Shown one piece after another: positions 1 through 12,519 of a DNA stretch of 64,000 nt (within the stretch, counting starts at the first letter, position 1; each line of letters opens with the position of its first letter). The notes under the pieces are model-generated. The model did not search any database. It was not told where the DNA came from and worked only from the letters and a program-made list of their open reading frames with translations. A program made the translations under genes and the position numbers. Source of the DNA: Roridomyces roridus (taxonomy: Eukaryota > Basidiomycota > Agaricomycetes > Agaricales > Mycenaceae); contig JARKIF010000022.1 in assembly GCA_029378245.1 (NCBI GenBank), positions 806,001 to 870,000 on the forward strand. Direction: 5' to 3'.

Positions 1-13
1 AAGATCTCAAAAC

Positions 14-1771
14 ATGACACTCGTGCATTCTATCACGAACGCGGCTCGGCAACCTTTCCCCAGCCTGTCGGCTTCCTCGTCCTCCTCCACTGCTCCACTC
101 GCGCAGGCGGACTATCCCTATGTGAAATATTGGCAAAAAGGGCTGTATCACGACGCCACGAAGAAGCATGGAATTACCCAACTCGAGGATGGTACAACCC
201 AGAAGATTACGGCAACCTCCTTTCACTTCGCGGAGGATAAAGATGGAACCCCTCCCACGTCTCACTTGGTCACCGATATCCGCAGCGCTGCCGGCGACAT
301 TCTACATGATCTCGGTCGTGCTGGCCTGCTTGTAGGATCGGGTTGGTCAAAGGTGGGATTTGCAGCCAAAGAACGCTTTCGCGAGGAACTGGAGCGCAGG
401 TTCCCGATCCTCAGACTGTGTCATAACCACTGGAAAGCGGATTGGGTTGTCACCCAAATTTATAGCAACTTCAAGACCGCCAACGGCGATAGATATTGTC
501 TCAAGGGCGAAGAACAAAACGACGCAGTTCTGGTCGATTCGAATACCACCTCACCTCCTCCATCCCCAAAGAGAAAGAGCGACTCACTCGATACCGCCGC
601 CAACAAACGCGCCAAAGTCGGCACCTCTATCCAGCGACCTCATCAGACCTCCAGAAAAGTTCCTATTGTAAATCTTGGTGTTTTCTCCTCTCCAATATAC
701 AAGCTGACGATGAGATTGTCAGATACTCCAGAATCCACTGCAAGTACTTTCATTTGCTAGTCACACGCTTCTGATGAGTGCACAAAAGCCGCGGTAAAAC
801 AATCACTGTCCCTGCCAAACGTACGTTCTCTCTTTCTTGAGCGGTCTCGTCATTTACTGTCTCTCCAGAAGTGGCGGGTACGTCGTCGAGAAGTACAGGT
901 AAGCCTATCTATTCCTTCTCGCAGCTTCTGACGTACTATCCAGCGCGTCGTGCCGTGTCTTCCGCTGCCGCGCCTCCACCAGCAGACGAAAACACTCCGC
1001 CTGCAGCATCAGCCGCACCTCCCGGCGCACCCGCGTCGACGGAAACTTTTGATGAGACTCTCGATGATCTCGTTTCAGCAATCCCCACTACCACCACCGT
1101 CATCACCCATGGTCAGACCACCGGCGTCGACAAGGGCACGGACGACCTTCCCAATCCGCGGTCTCCTTCGCCCACGGTCGCTAACGCCTCGAGTCTCGAT
1201 GTTCTCGCCCGAGCGGCATCCTCTCTTGATACACCATCTGCATCAGTGTCCTTAGTGGCGACCAGCACTCCGGCGGCCAATACGTCCGATGCCGCATCGA
1301 CGCCCACTTTAGTTCCCGATCCATCTCATGCGGTTTCTTCGGCTCCGGCGGCAGCCGCTTCCGCTAGTGGACCGTCGAGAACGCAGACTGTCCCCGACAC
1401 TGAGGGTACAAAGACACGCAAGAACGACAACCAGCCATGGAAACCGCCACGGAACTCGACAACCGCAAAGTAAGCAAACTGCATCGTCTTACCAGCTTAC
1501 TCACTGGACCATCTTAGAACCTTCTGCGGGATTCAATGGCTGAAGACGAACAAAGGAGGCACCCAACGACAATTCCGTGAGCATTACGAAGATAAAAAGA
1601 AGAAGGGCGAACTCCAGGTGCGTGTGGTGCTTCACATCATTGACCTGACTGACACTTTCCACAGCCGTTCAAGGACATGGAACTCAAGGCGAAGCAAGCT
1701 GCACAAGTGGTGTGTGGAGCATTGCTTCACCGGATACGGACTTACTTTACATTCAGGCTCTCGCTAGCTAG
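14..1771 (+). CDS. Uncharacterised multi-exon protein, Agaricomycete-type
   Basis: I do not recognise a biochemical function. The first exon from the ATG at 14 runs open to about 660. It encodes a Ser/Pro-rich start, a folded part of about 130 residues with an HWKAD motif (near residue 147), and a basic stretch (KRKSD, NKRAK) that looks like a nuclear localisation signal. Short exons can be placed at about 706-751, 786-820, 870-900 and 927-1472 (Ala/Pro/Ser/Thr-rich), then 1517-1617, 1666-1717 and 1757-1771. The last three encode a conserved-looking end containing QWLKTNKGGT and a Lys-rich helix, with stop TAG at 1769. Donor and acceptor phases agree from 871 onward; the joins between 660 and 870 are tentative. 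Proteins with a similar HWKAD block and low-complexity middle are, from memory, common and multicopy in Agaricomycetes. The start is only 14 bases from the window edge, so an upstream exon cannot be excluded. Confidence 0.55.
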
Positions 1772-4700
1772 AAGGACGCGCCTGGAGTACGGTGGATGGT
1801 GGCAATGAGGTGCCAGCAGCGGGAGCCAGCAGCGCGTGTGCGTGTGCGTGTGGGAGCGGTGGGTGCGTGGGCCAGCGGCAGGGCGGCGGGGAGCGGGCAG
1901 GGAACGGGGCGGGGTACCGGTAATAGCCTAATGGAAAAAAAGGATTTTGAAAGAGCTTTTACATTTCTAAGAAAACCTAAGATATACTGCCAAATTCATC
2001 ACTCCAGGTCTTGTCATATCTTGGACTGTCTTGCGTTGGGATAGGGCAAGATATTCCAAGATATTCCAAGATATCCCAATACGGGTTTCTCACTGGGGAT
2101 CAGATTGCACGCAGAGGAAGTAATGCGCGGCAGTGGATCTATCTGTCAAGCACGTCAGGAAACTCGTGAGAACTCGTCTCCTTTATCCATACCGGACAAG
2201 AAGGACCAGAACTTAGAAGTCGTTGCGAAGACTCGAGGTTATGCGATCGGAGGGCTTGGATTTCCTCAGCCCACGGTGTGGATCCAATCACAGGGGGTCG
2301 TTTTGCGCTCGTCGCGGGGAATGGTCGAAAGGTTGGGCGTTGGGGCTGGGACTCGAGCCACTCGGCCAATCTTGACTCGGGGAGTGAGTAATTTGATCAT
2401 TAATGTAAATCGGGATTGAGACCAAGTAAGACTAGCGGATGGAAACGCAAAGACGAGTCGGCGCTGGTCGGGCGCCGATAGATGATGTCGGTAGCGGAAA
2501 GACCTGTGCAGCCGGATCAATCGATCACGTGCATGGCCTGCTTCTGACCACCATGAAATTTGATTCGCATACCATCGGGTCCACTCCCCGCCTTGGATCC
2601 CGATGGGTCCCAGTGGGTCGTAGTCTGGTAGACCTGGTCCGAGGTCGCATATCTGTCCGGGTAAGACACGCAGTGTCACACGCTCCTCGTCTCGCACGGC
2701 ACGTCTACTTCGTACCAACTTCGTACTCCATTGCCTCCCAGCTGCTCACCACATGCGTACGCTCTCAGGCCATAGCATGAAGATCTAGGTAACTGACGAG
2801 TCTATCTGGCACCAGTCATTCATCGCGGTCTTGCCAATGCGAATGTTTCCATTCGATTCTCCTCTCTTCCTTCTCTCACGACGATGAATCCCACAGATAT
2901 AATCTCAGGTTCGTCTATGTTTCTTTCCTATCTACCAGGCCGGACACTATGACGGACTTCACACAGTTGCTTCAATTGGGCGACGTCACTGCGTATACCA
3001 ACATCAACGCCGACCCGATCGCGCAGACGCGCGGGTAGAGCATTCCGGTGGCGGGCAAGATATCCTTTGTCAGCCAGAGTATGCTATCATCCTCTTGTAC
3101 ACCTCCATCTGTCGAGACTCACAGTCAAGCCATATCTGCAGTACATCCTTGTACATCGTCTCTTTTACGCACAATCAGCAAGCAACAAAATGCCACGTCG
3201 CTTCGTCGTCCACTTTATCCGTCCGTCGGGGAGCCTGTCTTTGTTTGCCACCGAATCCTTGAATGGACGTTTGAAAGACTTTGTCACAATGCTCAGCAGT
3301 CAGTCATCCAGGATCCCTTGCACGCTTCAGCCTTTGAAGTTTGCACTCTTCGCTGTTGTCCGACTCTGGTTGCATCTTGTCTAGCTTCCTACATCTTTGG
3401 AACCGACGAAGTCTTTACGCCCTGCTCGCTTAGTACTTACCCTTCCACCGATCTCCCGGCGGGCACACTGGGGAGCTCTGGCTCGGCCCATCTATTGAAG
3501 TTTGTCGACGCTTTCCGTGGCTATTGCTTGACAATCCTCGCAATGCATTCATTGTTGCTCTACTCATGCTATTTTCGACATCCGAAGACCGAGACAAAGA
3601 AATTCCAAGTCGTATCGAAATCAGCAACCTTGTAATGAACACTTTGTTTCTCGTGTTTTTGCGATCCCACTGCATAGTACCCACTGAACCTGTCCTTGGG
3701 TTCGAGTCTACCCGTTTCCGACTTGATGGCCGTGGGGCAATCGCACTGACCAATGGCTTGGAAATTCGAAGCACTGATTCCCGCTTTCAACCCCGCATTC
3801 AGCGCCGATATCTTGAGGGCCCATACCGGTCCCTGCGGTAAACATCGTAGGGGGAAAAGGTGAATGTACAGGGCCGCCCGATAGGTCGCTTCTCGAACGA
3901 CTGCCTGCTGCCTGCTGTCTTGAGAGTCGGAGCTTCCACCGTTCGATTCGGAACTGGGCTGTGGAGAAAAAGGAAGCGTTTTTTGGCAGGTGTGCCGGGT
4001 AGCCAGGTCACTTCGCCATTCAGGATCAAGGCTACAGCGTTCATGGATACTCTAATTATAATACCGCCAACCTGCTCTCCTCAATACTCGCCGTGTCAAC
4101 CAGCCACACATCTAGTCGGTTTCCTCCGAACAACATCCAAGCCTCTGTACAAAATGAGTTAGCCAGCAACGGATTTGGGGACTTGACAGCCTCTGGAGGC
4201 AACCGCACTCAATCAGTACATCGTTCCAGACTCAGCTGCGCGCGGGTACTCGTTCGACTCGAGATCAAGTCATGGTTGGCGGTATATTCACATTTTTGTC
4301 TCAGGTTTGCTGTCAAAACGTGGTCAGTTGAAGGGTTGCGCTCACCACTTGCCTCCGTATTCCTGGAGCCAGTAGTTGCAATCTTTTTGGACACCGCCTG
4401 AAATTGGATTTCCTATCTCCGTCAACCTTGGACATATGGCGCATGGGCGTGAATCTCCTCGGATCGAGATCTAGACCTTCCATGGTGGTTGACTTTTTTT
4501 CGCCTGGGCTTGCATGCACTGCGTGGCAACTGGACATCCGATCTCTCGGTGCAAAGGAGACTCTGCAGAGTATTTGTTTTCAATTGTCGGGAACTTCTGA
4601 ATCACCTCCCATGAAGACAGCAGAAAGCTGGCCGAAACCGCCTCTCCGGATCAGAAATCAATCAGTGCTTCAGATCAACCGCATCCCCGCCAACTGGTCG

Positions 4701-6134
4701 CCGATATATATAACGACGTTTCAATCTGTTCAAGTTGATTAGCCTACGGGTGTAGGGCAGTTGCCCCCGAGTTGGAAAGACCTCCGAATCCCGGGGCACA
4801 AAAATACGGTGTGGTAGCTATTTCGTCACAACTTATAGCGAAGGCCCGAGTCGAACGGGATTTCTTCATGATCTACACTTCGCGTGCAGTTGCGCCGTCT
4901 GGTACCGGTACTTACTTGGAAGGTACGGCACACAGCGAGTATTGAAGTTGAACGTCGGAAGTCTCACACTCGGCTATCGATTTAGTGGCTCACGCCAACC
5001 AACACCGCCGACATCGCAGTGAGTACTAGGTTTCAATTTGTTCAACTCGGTACTAGCGTGTTCCAAGACTCCCAGCGAAGGCCCAGACCCGGTTACCGGT
5101 CTTCCTGTTGATGGCGCTCTTTCCCGCGCCCCTGTCGTCCGGCTTTCAACATCCGGCGCCCGTCCACTGCAACGCATCTACACAGGATCTTCCTCGGGCA
5201 GATACGGAGGCGGATGGATCGCTACCCAGTCAAAATTGATCGACGAAGGTAGTAGTACCACTCGATAATCATGGGATACGCATCCAGGATATACATCCAG
5301 GATATGCATCTCTAGTACCTCAATATGGGTTCCAGCAAGATTTTCGAATGTTCTAGTGAAGAACAAATGAAGAAAGGATTTTTTGGACACGGGCACGGAC
5401 GCCGCACGTACGGAATGGAATCATGGTCAGGGTCGCTCCTGCATGGGTACGTTAAAGGCCTGTCTAGTCTCCGTCGCTCAATGGAGATTCACATCTGCCG
5501 AGTGAACACTTTCTCCTCGAAGTCGGACAGGCTCTCGATATAATATTAATTCACCTCAAGTTCGTGGGCCGCACTGACGGCCTCATACTGAGTGCCCGAC
5601 CGGGGGTCTTTTACTAAGCTAGCTAGCTAGCTGGACTGGGATTCCTCAAGGCTCCTATGTCAGTCAATTTCATACCCCGCCTCGCCGACGGCGTCAACCC
5701 TGCTGATCGGCTCTCCGTGTATCAAATACATACCAGCTGGAGTTCGAGGCTGCTGGACTCCGATGGAGGGCTCCATCCCCTGTTCTTACCCTTGTTTCAA
5801 TTTCATGGAATACGCGAGTCATGAGGCTGCCCCACCAGCGTCCAAGAACGCGCTCTGGCGCATGATGTCAGATGTAGAAACAGGGTTCTTTTTATCCGAA
5901 AGAAGTGGAGGTGGATACGCAGGGAAAATGCGGCAAACAAATGTCACTTCCAAGAAGACAAAGCACGCCCGCCACGGAGTCAACGAAAGCAGAGACGTTA
6001 TTACGCGCATTTCAAGTACATGCTGGAATTCAATCTGCAAACGCAGACAATGCTGTATCTACAATACAATTTGTACACTTGATTCCCGTCCACGAACTGC
6101 GAGCCAAAACAAACGGAACAAGGCAACCAACCCA
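1772..6134. other. Long stretch without a supportable gene
   Basis: Open frames here (for example 2266-2718 on the minus strand and 3048-3635 on the plus strand) show no recognisable domain, no consistent splice pattern and strong Arg/Ser bias typical of chance frames. Small features are a thrice-repeated ATATTCCAAG-like motif at about 2050-2080 and a CTAGCTAGCTAG run at about 5618-5632. The block 2880-3060 reads partly like a decayed exon, but no family could be named. Confidence 0.4.
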
Positions 6135-7230
6135 TCATCTCGAATGCTTGGTCCTCGGCTTGATCTTATTCCTCCTCAACGACAACGGCCTGTCCTTCCC
6201 CCTCAACCGCGCATACACCCCACAAGCATTACAAACCTGAGCACCCGTCTTACTCCGCCTCCACACACTTGTATGGCGCGTCAAACAGTGACTGCACTTG
6301 GGACCCGTATAATCCGCGTCAGAAATCTGCGGCCCCTCCTCCTCCGCGTCGTCATTATCTGCATCGATGAGCTCCTGCGGGCGGAGTTTGTTGCGCTGTT
6401 GGAGGTAGAGTCCGCAGGCATTGCAGAGGGGTCGTTGGGTGCTGGGATCGCGACGCCAGAGAGGTGTGCTGGTCACGTGGCAGTGTGAACAGGATTTCTT
6501 GGCGGTGCCGTCGGTGGACGTGGATGCAGCACCTCCACCGTTGGCGTTGGGGCGCGATGTGGATGACTGGGCACGTGGAAGGTAAGGATGATGCTGGTGC
6601 TGCTGCACGTGGTGGTTCGGGAAGTAAGATGGCGGAGGGGACTCGGAGGCAGACGAGTGCGGGGAGTAACGGGGGTATTCGGCCAAGTTAGGGATGAGGA
6701 CGGGGGAGTCCCAGTGCCCCGTTGGAGGAGGGAATGCACCCTCGGGCGGTGGAAGCCAGAGCGTTGGTTGCTGCTGTTTGTTGCCATTACGGGGGAAAGG
6801 GGGATAGTGCTGCGGCGAGGCACCCCATTCGCCGTTGGGCACCGCATACGGCATGTCGACAAGTTGGCTGTGACGTGCATGCGGGGATCTGTCGTACATT
6901 GGAATGAGACCGGAGAAGTCAAGAGTCGAGTCTGTGGGCGCGGATTCGCCGTAGTCACGGCTCGGCGTGCGGATGGGTGGCAAGAGAGAGGCCTCGAGTG
7001 GCTCAGTCTTGTGTACAGGGTATCGGCGCTCTGAAGACTGGTCAGCAAGGGAGAAACGCTACTTTGTCGACCCAGCACGCACCTGCGTCCCCCAAATACG
7101 AATCTTGGGGCAGCGGAGGCAGGATGGGCGTCGAGATAGGTGACGCGCGCGATGCCGAGTGTGGCGAGGAGGGCTGTGGATGCTCGTCGCTGTTGCCACC
7201 AATGCTGAACAGGTCGTTGTGCGAAGCCAT
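6135..7230 (-). CDS. GATA-type transcription factor with two zinc fingers
   Basis: Two exons, 7230-7083 and 7030-6135, joined across a 52-nt intron with phases that match, give 347 aa. Residues 1 to about 225 are Pro/Ser/His-rich and probably disordered. Finger 1 spans residues 230-255 (C-X2-C-X18-C-X2-C, with TPLWRRD and CNACGLY). Finger 2 spans residues 295-319 (C-X2-C-X17-C-X2-C, with VWRR and CNACGVY). A 39-residue acidic linker separates them and a basic 28-residue tail follows. GATA fingers bind HGATAR sites, so this is a nuclear DNA-binding regulator. Fungal two-finger siderophore/iron repressors of the SreA/Urbs1/Fep1 type carry a cysteine-rich region between the fingers; none is present here, so an iron role is not supported. 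An in-frame ATG lies 25 codons upstream at 7305; I chose 7230 because the extra residues look like untranslated leader. Confidence 0.88.
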
Positions 7231-10200
7231 AGTGGCGGGCGGGAGAAAAGAAGATGGTGGGCGCGAAGAGGCGCGATGAGTCCATTGTACCCCGTTTTGA
7301 AGCAAGAAATTTTGATTGGCGCTTCCGGATTACACGAGGCAATCGGAGATCCGGATATCCAGTGTTTGAGTGTCGTAATCCCCGTGCGTGCCGAACCCCG
7401 ATTGTTCAGGGCAGCAGCGGGCAGCTAGGTCGAGGCTCCGGTAGGGGAATTATTCAGTGAACTCGCTCGGCTCTGAAGGTGGTTTCCACAGCCCGCTGCG
7501 CAGTTTGGTCGCCACCGCCGCCCAAGGGAGTAGTTTGACAGCTGTTGAATGATGACTCGTGAAAGTAGAACTTGCGGAACGCTGTCAACGCCTGAGATGC
7601 ACCCTCTTGTCGGAGGTTGAGACTGTCCGAGAAGACCACTGTTTGCGATCCTCCGAAAACCCGAAACAAGAGCATAATGAGACGAGAACAACAGTCGTCT
7701 GAGAAGAACACCCCGATTTGAAACGGGGAACGGGGTCTAGGCCTGGTCGAATTTACACCATGGTTAATTGAGTTTTTGATGGATGACGACGGGTCCGTTG
7801 GCGTGGGGGCTGTAGTCCGGCGAACTGGTTGCGAGCGGGCGGGCAGTGCGGGAAGCTCCCACTCGGAACTCTTTGCCGAAATAAGTGGAGTGAGTGTGGC
7901 GAAAATTTAAAGTAGAATGACATATGAGCGCCGCGAATCGAGACCGAGTACTTGCAAGGATGCAAGGAGGAGTGTCAATGCGAGTAATCATCTGGAATCA
8001 ATATAGCAGCCATATCCGGCGTGTGTACCGTCGAAGACAAGACAAAAAGTGCACAAGGGACGTTGGGCGGCCGCAGCTGCCTATTATGTTTTACAGAGAC
8101 GAAGAAGCTTTTTTTGTTCTTGTTCCCCGCTAAATCACATCACACGCGGCGTTGCTTTTATCCCGCTTATATGCTGAACGCGGCGACTTGCGGGCCCCAT
8201 GACCTCGCGGTATTTATTATTCAATCGTGGCCATGGGAGAATTCCAGTCAGGGCTAAGCGCGTCGATCGACTCGTGTTTTGTTTGACGCAGATTTGTGGC
8301 GACCTTTCGCCGGGCGACCCGTAGTGAGCGTACAAGGTTAAATTGCGGAATTGCGTGCTTGATCAGCAAAACAAGGACGGTCACCAAGGATGAACCCGTT
8401 GAAGCTAACCCACACAAGATAGTCGTATTACTATCCGTATCGCACCGCCATAGCCCGGTCTCCATTCAGCAGAAACGCGCACAATTACTCACACAACACA
8501 ACGTGAATTCTGCGACCCTGGTCCCCGACCCTCCCTCCCAACGACCCAATAATTTATTCATCATCCGTCCCAATGCGCGAATAGACAGAAGTCCAAATCG
8601 AGGTACCAGAGATGCATATCCTATCGTCTGATTCGTATCTGGCTTCGGAGCTGGATAAGAATTTCAACCAGGTTCAAGCTCGTCGATCAATTTTGACTGG
8701 GTACGCATCGGGATTCGATTGTCGGTGGAGGCAAGCCTGATCCGCAGGTGACAGGGCGGGATGGAGGCGGGCAGAGGCGCGGGAAGAACGAAGAAGCGCA
8801 TCATATTCTGCGGCTTTCAAATTATGCATGATTATTGGTTGACCGGTCGTCTAAAGAGAGTGAGTCCAACTCGGCGGAAGCGGGCGATGGCCGTCTTGGT
8901 CTATACTAGCCTGGATTTTGAAACGAGGTTGTCGGCGGTGGAAAGGAAAATGCCCCCGCCGAGGAAAAAGTATCGGTTCGAGGGAGCCTAGAAAGAAAAC
9001 GAGAAAGAGCCTTTGAGAGAGGGGGTCTGTGTTGAGTCATGATGGAATTGGAGAAGTTGAGAAGCTAGCCGAGTCGTTGCACGCTTCCGCCACCCTTAGT
9101 CAAAGCGTCGCGCATGCAACGCGTTCGATTACTCTCAACCCAGGCCGCTCACTGAATGTATGAAACCCAAACGCCAAACGCAAAGTTTTTGGTGCCGTGT
9201 ATTCATTTATTTACATCGACGCGTCCGCGTAATTCAGTCATGATCAGGCCCGGGATCATTGATGCACAGCCCCGCCATGCTGGCTTGATCCCGACCACCA
9301 TGCGCACTTGCAAAAAAATCAGATCGAGAAGCAACACGCTGGGTACTCTGAGCAGTCGACTTGCAGGGTCCTCCGGACTCCTGAAATCCCCCCAAGAATC
9401 TCGCTGGACTTCGACCTTGCCAAGTTGCCTCCGACGTATTTGAAAATTTCCTCCTCGAGTCCTATAGTCAATTTCGGTGATTTCACTGTCTGGTCGACCT
9501 CAAATAACTACAGAGCTCCCCTATTTCGCACACACTCCATACGTTATGTCCTCCAACACCCTGCCAAACGTCTCACCAGCCTTTGATTTCGAGTCATCGC
9601 CATCTCCGACAAGACCGAATCGGCCCTCATTCAGCCAGTCAGCTTGACGTCGCTCTTATATTTTCTCTATAGACACTGAGCTCGTGGCTCTCTCTCCCTG
9701 CGTCCCATCGATCACCCTTGCTACGATGTGTTGCCTCTTGTCGAATCGGACTAACGTTTTGAACGACGTCAGACAGACGGCTCGCATGACGACCGAGTTC
9801 CTGGCCAGAGTCAAATCTTTCCTCTACGCCTCCTGGTCTGGTTTACTTACGCCTATTATTCCATGGTGAATGCCCCTGAATCGCCGAATCGGCCGCGCAT
9901 TCTGGGACTGAAAAGATTCTGGGGCGGAACCTCAAATTCTTATGGCCGACTCGGGATCAAGCGACTCTGCAATTCCGCCCTTGGTTCCGATTCCTTTAGC
10001 CGTTGCACTGAAATTCGACTCTCTGACTCAAGCTCTGATCATGTCCGTACCACCTCCTTGAATTCAATTGACGCCGTCATTGGTTCGTCTACTTTGTCCC
10101 TCTTTGTTCTCTCTGACGAGCAACTTTCCAATCCGGTTTTCGGAATCAGCGAGTTCTGGATTTTACGTCCTGTGGAGCCAGCCGCACTCGGTGAACCGCC

Positions 10201-10560
10201 CCAACTTCGGTGGACCGTGGCGGGTATCCGTTCGATCGGAATCAAGCCATTCTCATTCAACGTGTAAGTGCCCTTTTTGACTTTGATCTCGCAATTCTTG
10301 TCCGTCTCCGCAGATTTTGAACAAACAGCATTCAATGCTACCCTATTTACATTCCAATCACCACGTTCATCCGTGAAGCCAGCGAGAAATCATCGTCCTA
10401 CTTGAAAATCTGAAGGCCCATCTATGAGAGCAACCGCACTATCTGAGGATGCAGGAGTGGAAGAATTTTCGCGCGCATCTGGAGAGTCTGGACCCGAGTA
10501 GCACTGTGCGATGTCGTACTTGCTTTCTTCTTATTTTGAGTAGTGCCCGACGCCACGGCA
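7231..10560. other. Intergenic region, no supportable gene
   Basis: About 3.3 kb upstream of the GATA factor. Frames such as 9863-10267 (+, 134 codons) are open but have no recognisable motif and no coherent exon partners. The first few hundred bases are presumably the promoter and 5' leader of the GATA gene. I see no repeats of note until the SINE-like copy that begins near 10565. Confidence 0.35.
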
Positions 10561-10564
10561 TATA

Positions 10565-10745
10565 CTATGTAGGGACGGTAACAGCAATGGAATGTGCCCT
10601 GCAACTACAATGGGGCGCAAACCAATGTGCCCTTTCTGACAGAGTACTGTAGGTTGGCGGGACAATGCAATGTGGCAGTGAACAGGATTTAGCATGCAGC
10701 CGTAAAATAGAATGCAACCAGCCAAAATCGAACCCAGAGCCTTCC
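10565..10745 (-). repeat. tRNA-related SINE-like repeat, copy 1
   Basis: Read on the minus strand, this starts with a pol III B-box-like GGGTTCGATTTTGG. It continues through a body containing CTGTCAGAAAG, GGTTTGCGCCCCA and two copies of a GCACATTGCATTG-like word. The same order of words occurs at 20470-20660 on the plus strand, so these are two diverged copies of one dispersed repeat in opposite orientation. A tRNA-like head with no coding capacity fits a SINE. Ends and target duplications could not be fixed by eye. Confidence 0.55.
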
Positions 10746-10840
10746 AAAAGGCCCATAAATTAAATCCACAGGACAATACCACTACGGCAACTGAGAATGT
10801 ATAGGCAGCAGATATGATGCCACCACTACCCACCAGTTTC

Positions 10841-10887
10841 TTTGCCCAGGCTAGGTCAAGGGTACCCCTTGACCTAACCCAGGCAAA
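10841..10887. repeat. Imperfect 47-bp palindrome
   Basis: Two arms of about 22 bases beginning TTTGCC and sharing TAGGTCAAGGG face each other around a 2-3 base centre. Three mismatches fall in the outer part of the arms. The sequence could extrude as a hairpin. It directly precedes the CCTAACC-rich tract and may belong to the same element. Confidence 0.6.
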
Positions 10888-10969
10888 TTACAGCGGAACC
10901 TGGGCCAGGCAAGCTGACCCAGGTCCAGGCGGATGTCATTCCCTGCTGAATATGTGTTTTTTTGGGTGT

Positions 10970-11130
10970 ATTACCTAACCTAACCAAGCCGAACCAAACA
11001 AACCCAAACCTTCTAACCCTTTTGTTACACTGTTCCTGGGGTCCAAACCTAGCCTAACCGAACCCTCCTAACCCTCCTAACCCTCCTAACCTAGCCTAAC
11101 CAAACCGAATCTAACCTGCTAGCCTAACCA
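10970..11130 (+). repeat. Degenerate CCTAACC-type short repeats
   Basis: Words such as CCTAACC, CCTAACCCT and AACCAAACC recur about fifteen times in 160 bases, including three consecutive CCTAACCCT units near 11063-11090. They resemble, but do not match, a TTAGGG telomere array read on the opposite strand. Clusters of short words like this are also typical of subterminal regions of hAT-type elements. I could not find terminal inverted repeats here, so the nature of the tract stays open. Confidence 0.45.
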
Positions 11131-12044
11131 ACAATTCACGGCTGAATCTCAGTATGGTTTGGTACAATGATGCTACCAGACCTACAATGCTGGTTTAGCT
11201 CAACTGGATCCTTGTGGTTTACATTATGACTTGGGATTGGGCCTCTTCGAGGCGGGAGCTGAACCTTTTGGTCCCTCTTACTCGTACATTCTCCGTGACA
11301 TAGAAGTCAAGTGCAATGCAATATTTGGTCTACCAACCAACATGTGGGCGCCCGGGGCGGCGGGGAAGTCAACAAGTGGCAACCTAGCACGGAGCGCAGA
11401 CAAACTGAATCTTTTGCCATTGATGTACACGAGAGAGATCCTCCGTCTTGCGGGCGTCTAATTCACCCAGACGCAATGCGCTCTGTCATATACATAATAC
11501 AACTGAGAGGAGTAGAATGATTAGATGAGGACCTGAATTTAGAAGCCATACCGTCGGTGAAGTAGTGGAGCTGGGGGTTTAATGCAGAAGGCATGTCCCC
11601 CGGGAGTTTTGCTTGGGCTTATATACTTATTAGTATTGTCAGTTAGATAGACTCTGAGTACCTGAGACTATCCCTCCATCTCAATAGCGAACAAGCTCGA
11701 GATACTCGACCCCGGTGTCAACGACAGCGCCTAGGCCGACATGCCGGTGATCGGATCACGCTCGGATCACGCTCGGTAACGCGGCCGGGTACGACAGGAA
11801 GGTGACGGTGATTCGGACACGACCAGGGATGGGATGATGTAGGCAAGCACCAGACGAGATGAGCAGAAGCTGCAATGCAAGAGGCCGGATACAAGGCCTC
11901 AGGCTGCAGTGTCGTCGAGCACAGGGGAACGGGTAGTGCAGGTGCGAGACCAGTAGTCGTGTCGAATGTATGAATGAGGACCAAGTCGAATACTGAGATG
12001 TCGGGTTCTAAGACGAGAGGGGGGAACCGGCAAGCCAGAGTATC

Positions 12045-12519
12045 TGTCACGACAAGACTTGTTTCACGCGTCCAACAGCGGTAAGATGCTGCGGATTGGG
12101 TAGTGCGCTACTAAAGCTCGTAAAATGAACTGAATAAAAGTCTAGGAGAGGGTACAGAATACGACGACTAGCTACTGCTTTTATACTATGAGGAATAGAT
12201 CTACGATGCTACACTAATTGTCCTGGTGTCCAACATGCGCTATTGTCCCGCGCCCTTGTCTTCTCCTATTGTCGTGTCTCCACCGTGTCCTTCATAGAAG
12301 CCTGTCATGATCGGACAGTTCACTGATCGGAAACTCCTTCCCACATCCATGCTGTCGTTCATAAATATGAAACTATCCCACGTCTTTAAATAATGTCTTC
12401 CTCGGCTTCTTCCTCAATCCGATCGAGACGGGGTTCCCAGGACTTTAACGCTGTACGGCGCCAATGCTTATCTGGTTTATTTGGCGTTGTCACGTGCGCA
12501 AATAGGTCAGCGCGTGACA
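12045..12519 (-). repeat. 3' LTR of the chromovirus
   Basis: A 475-bp direct repeat of 18217-18691. It differs only at 12139 (A here, G at 18311 on the plus strand). The last 43 codons of pol and its stop lie inside this LTR. On the minus strand it holds a TATAAAAG box (about 12182-12189), about 40 bases upstream of the TAGACTTTTATT segment that can pair with the primer site. Confidence 0.96.

Noticed and set aside
2266..2718. 150-codon minus-strand frame
   Set aside because: No domain, Arg-rich composition, and no splice partners; overlapping open frames on the plus strand.
3048..3635. 195-codon plus-strand frame
   Set aside because: Ser/Thr/Cys-rich translation without domain; the opposite strand is open too. 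It may hide a decayed gene but nothing can be named.
5763..6488. 241-codon frame on the plus strand
   Set aside because: It is antisense to the GATA factor, with Arg/Pro/His-rich translation and no motif.
10970..11130. True telomere array
   Set aside because: The words are degenerate CCTAACC variants, not a regular repeat, and sequence continues on both sides.
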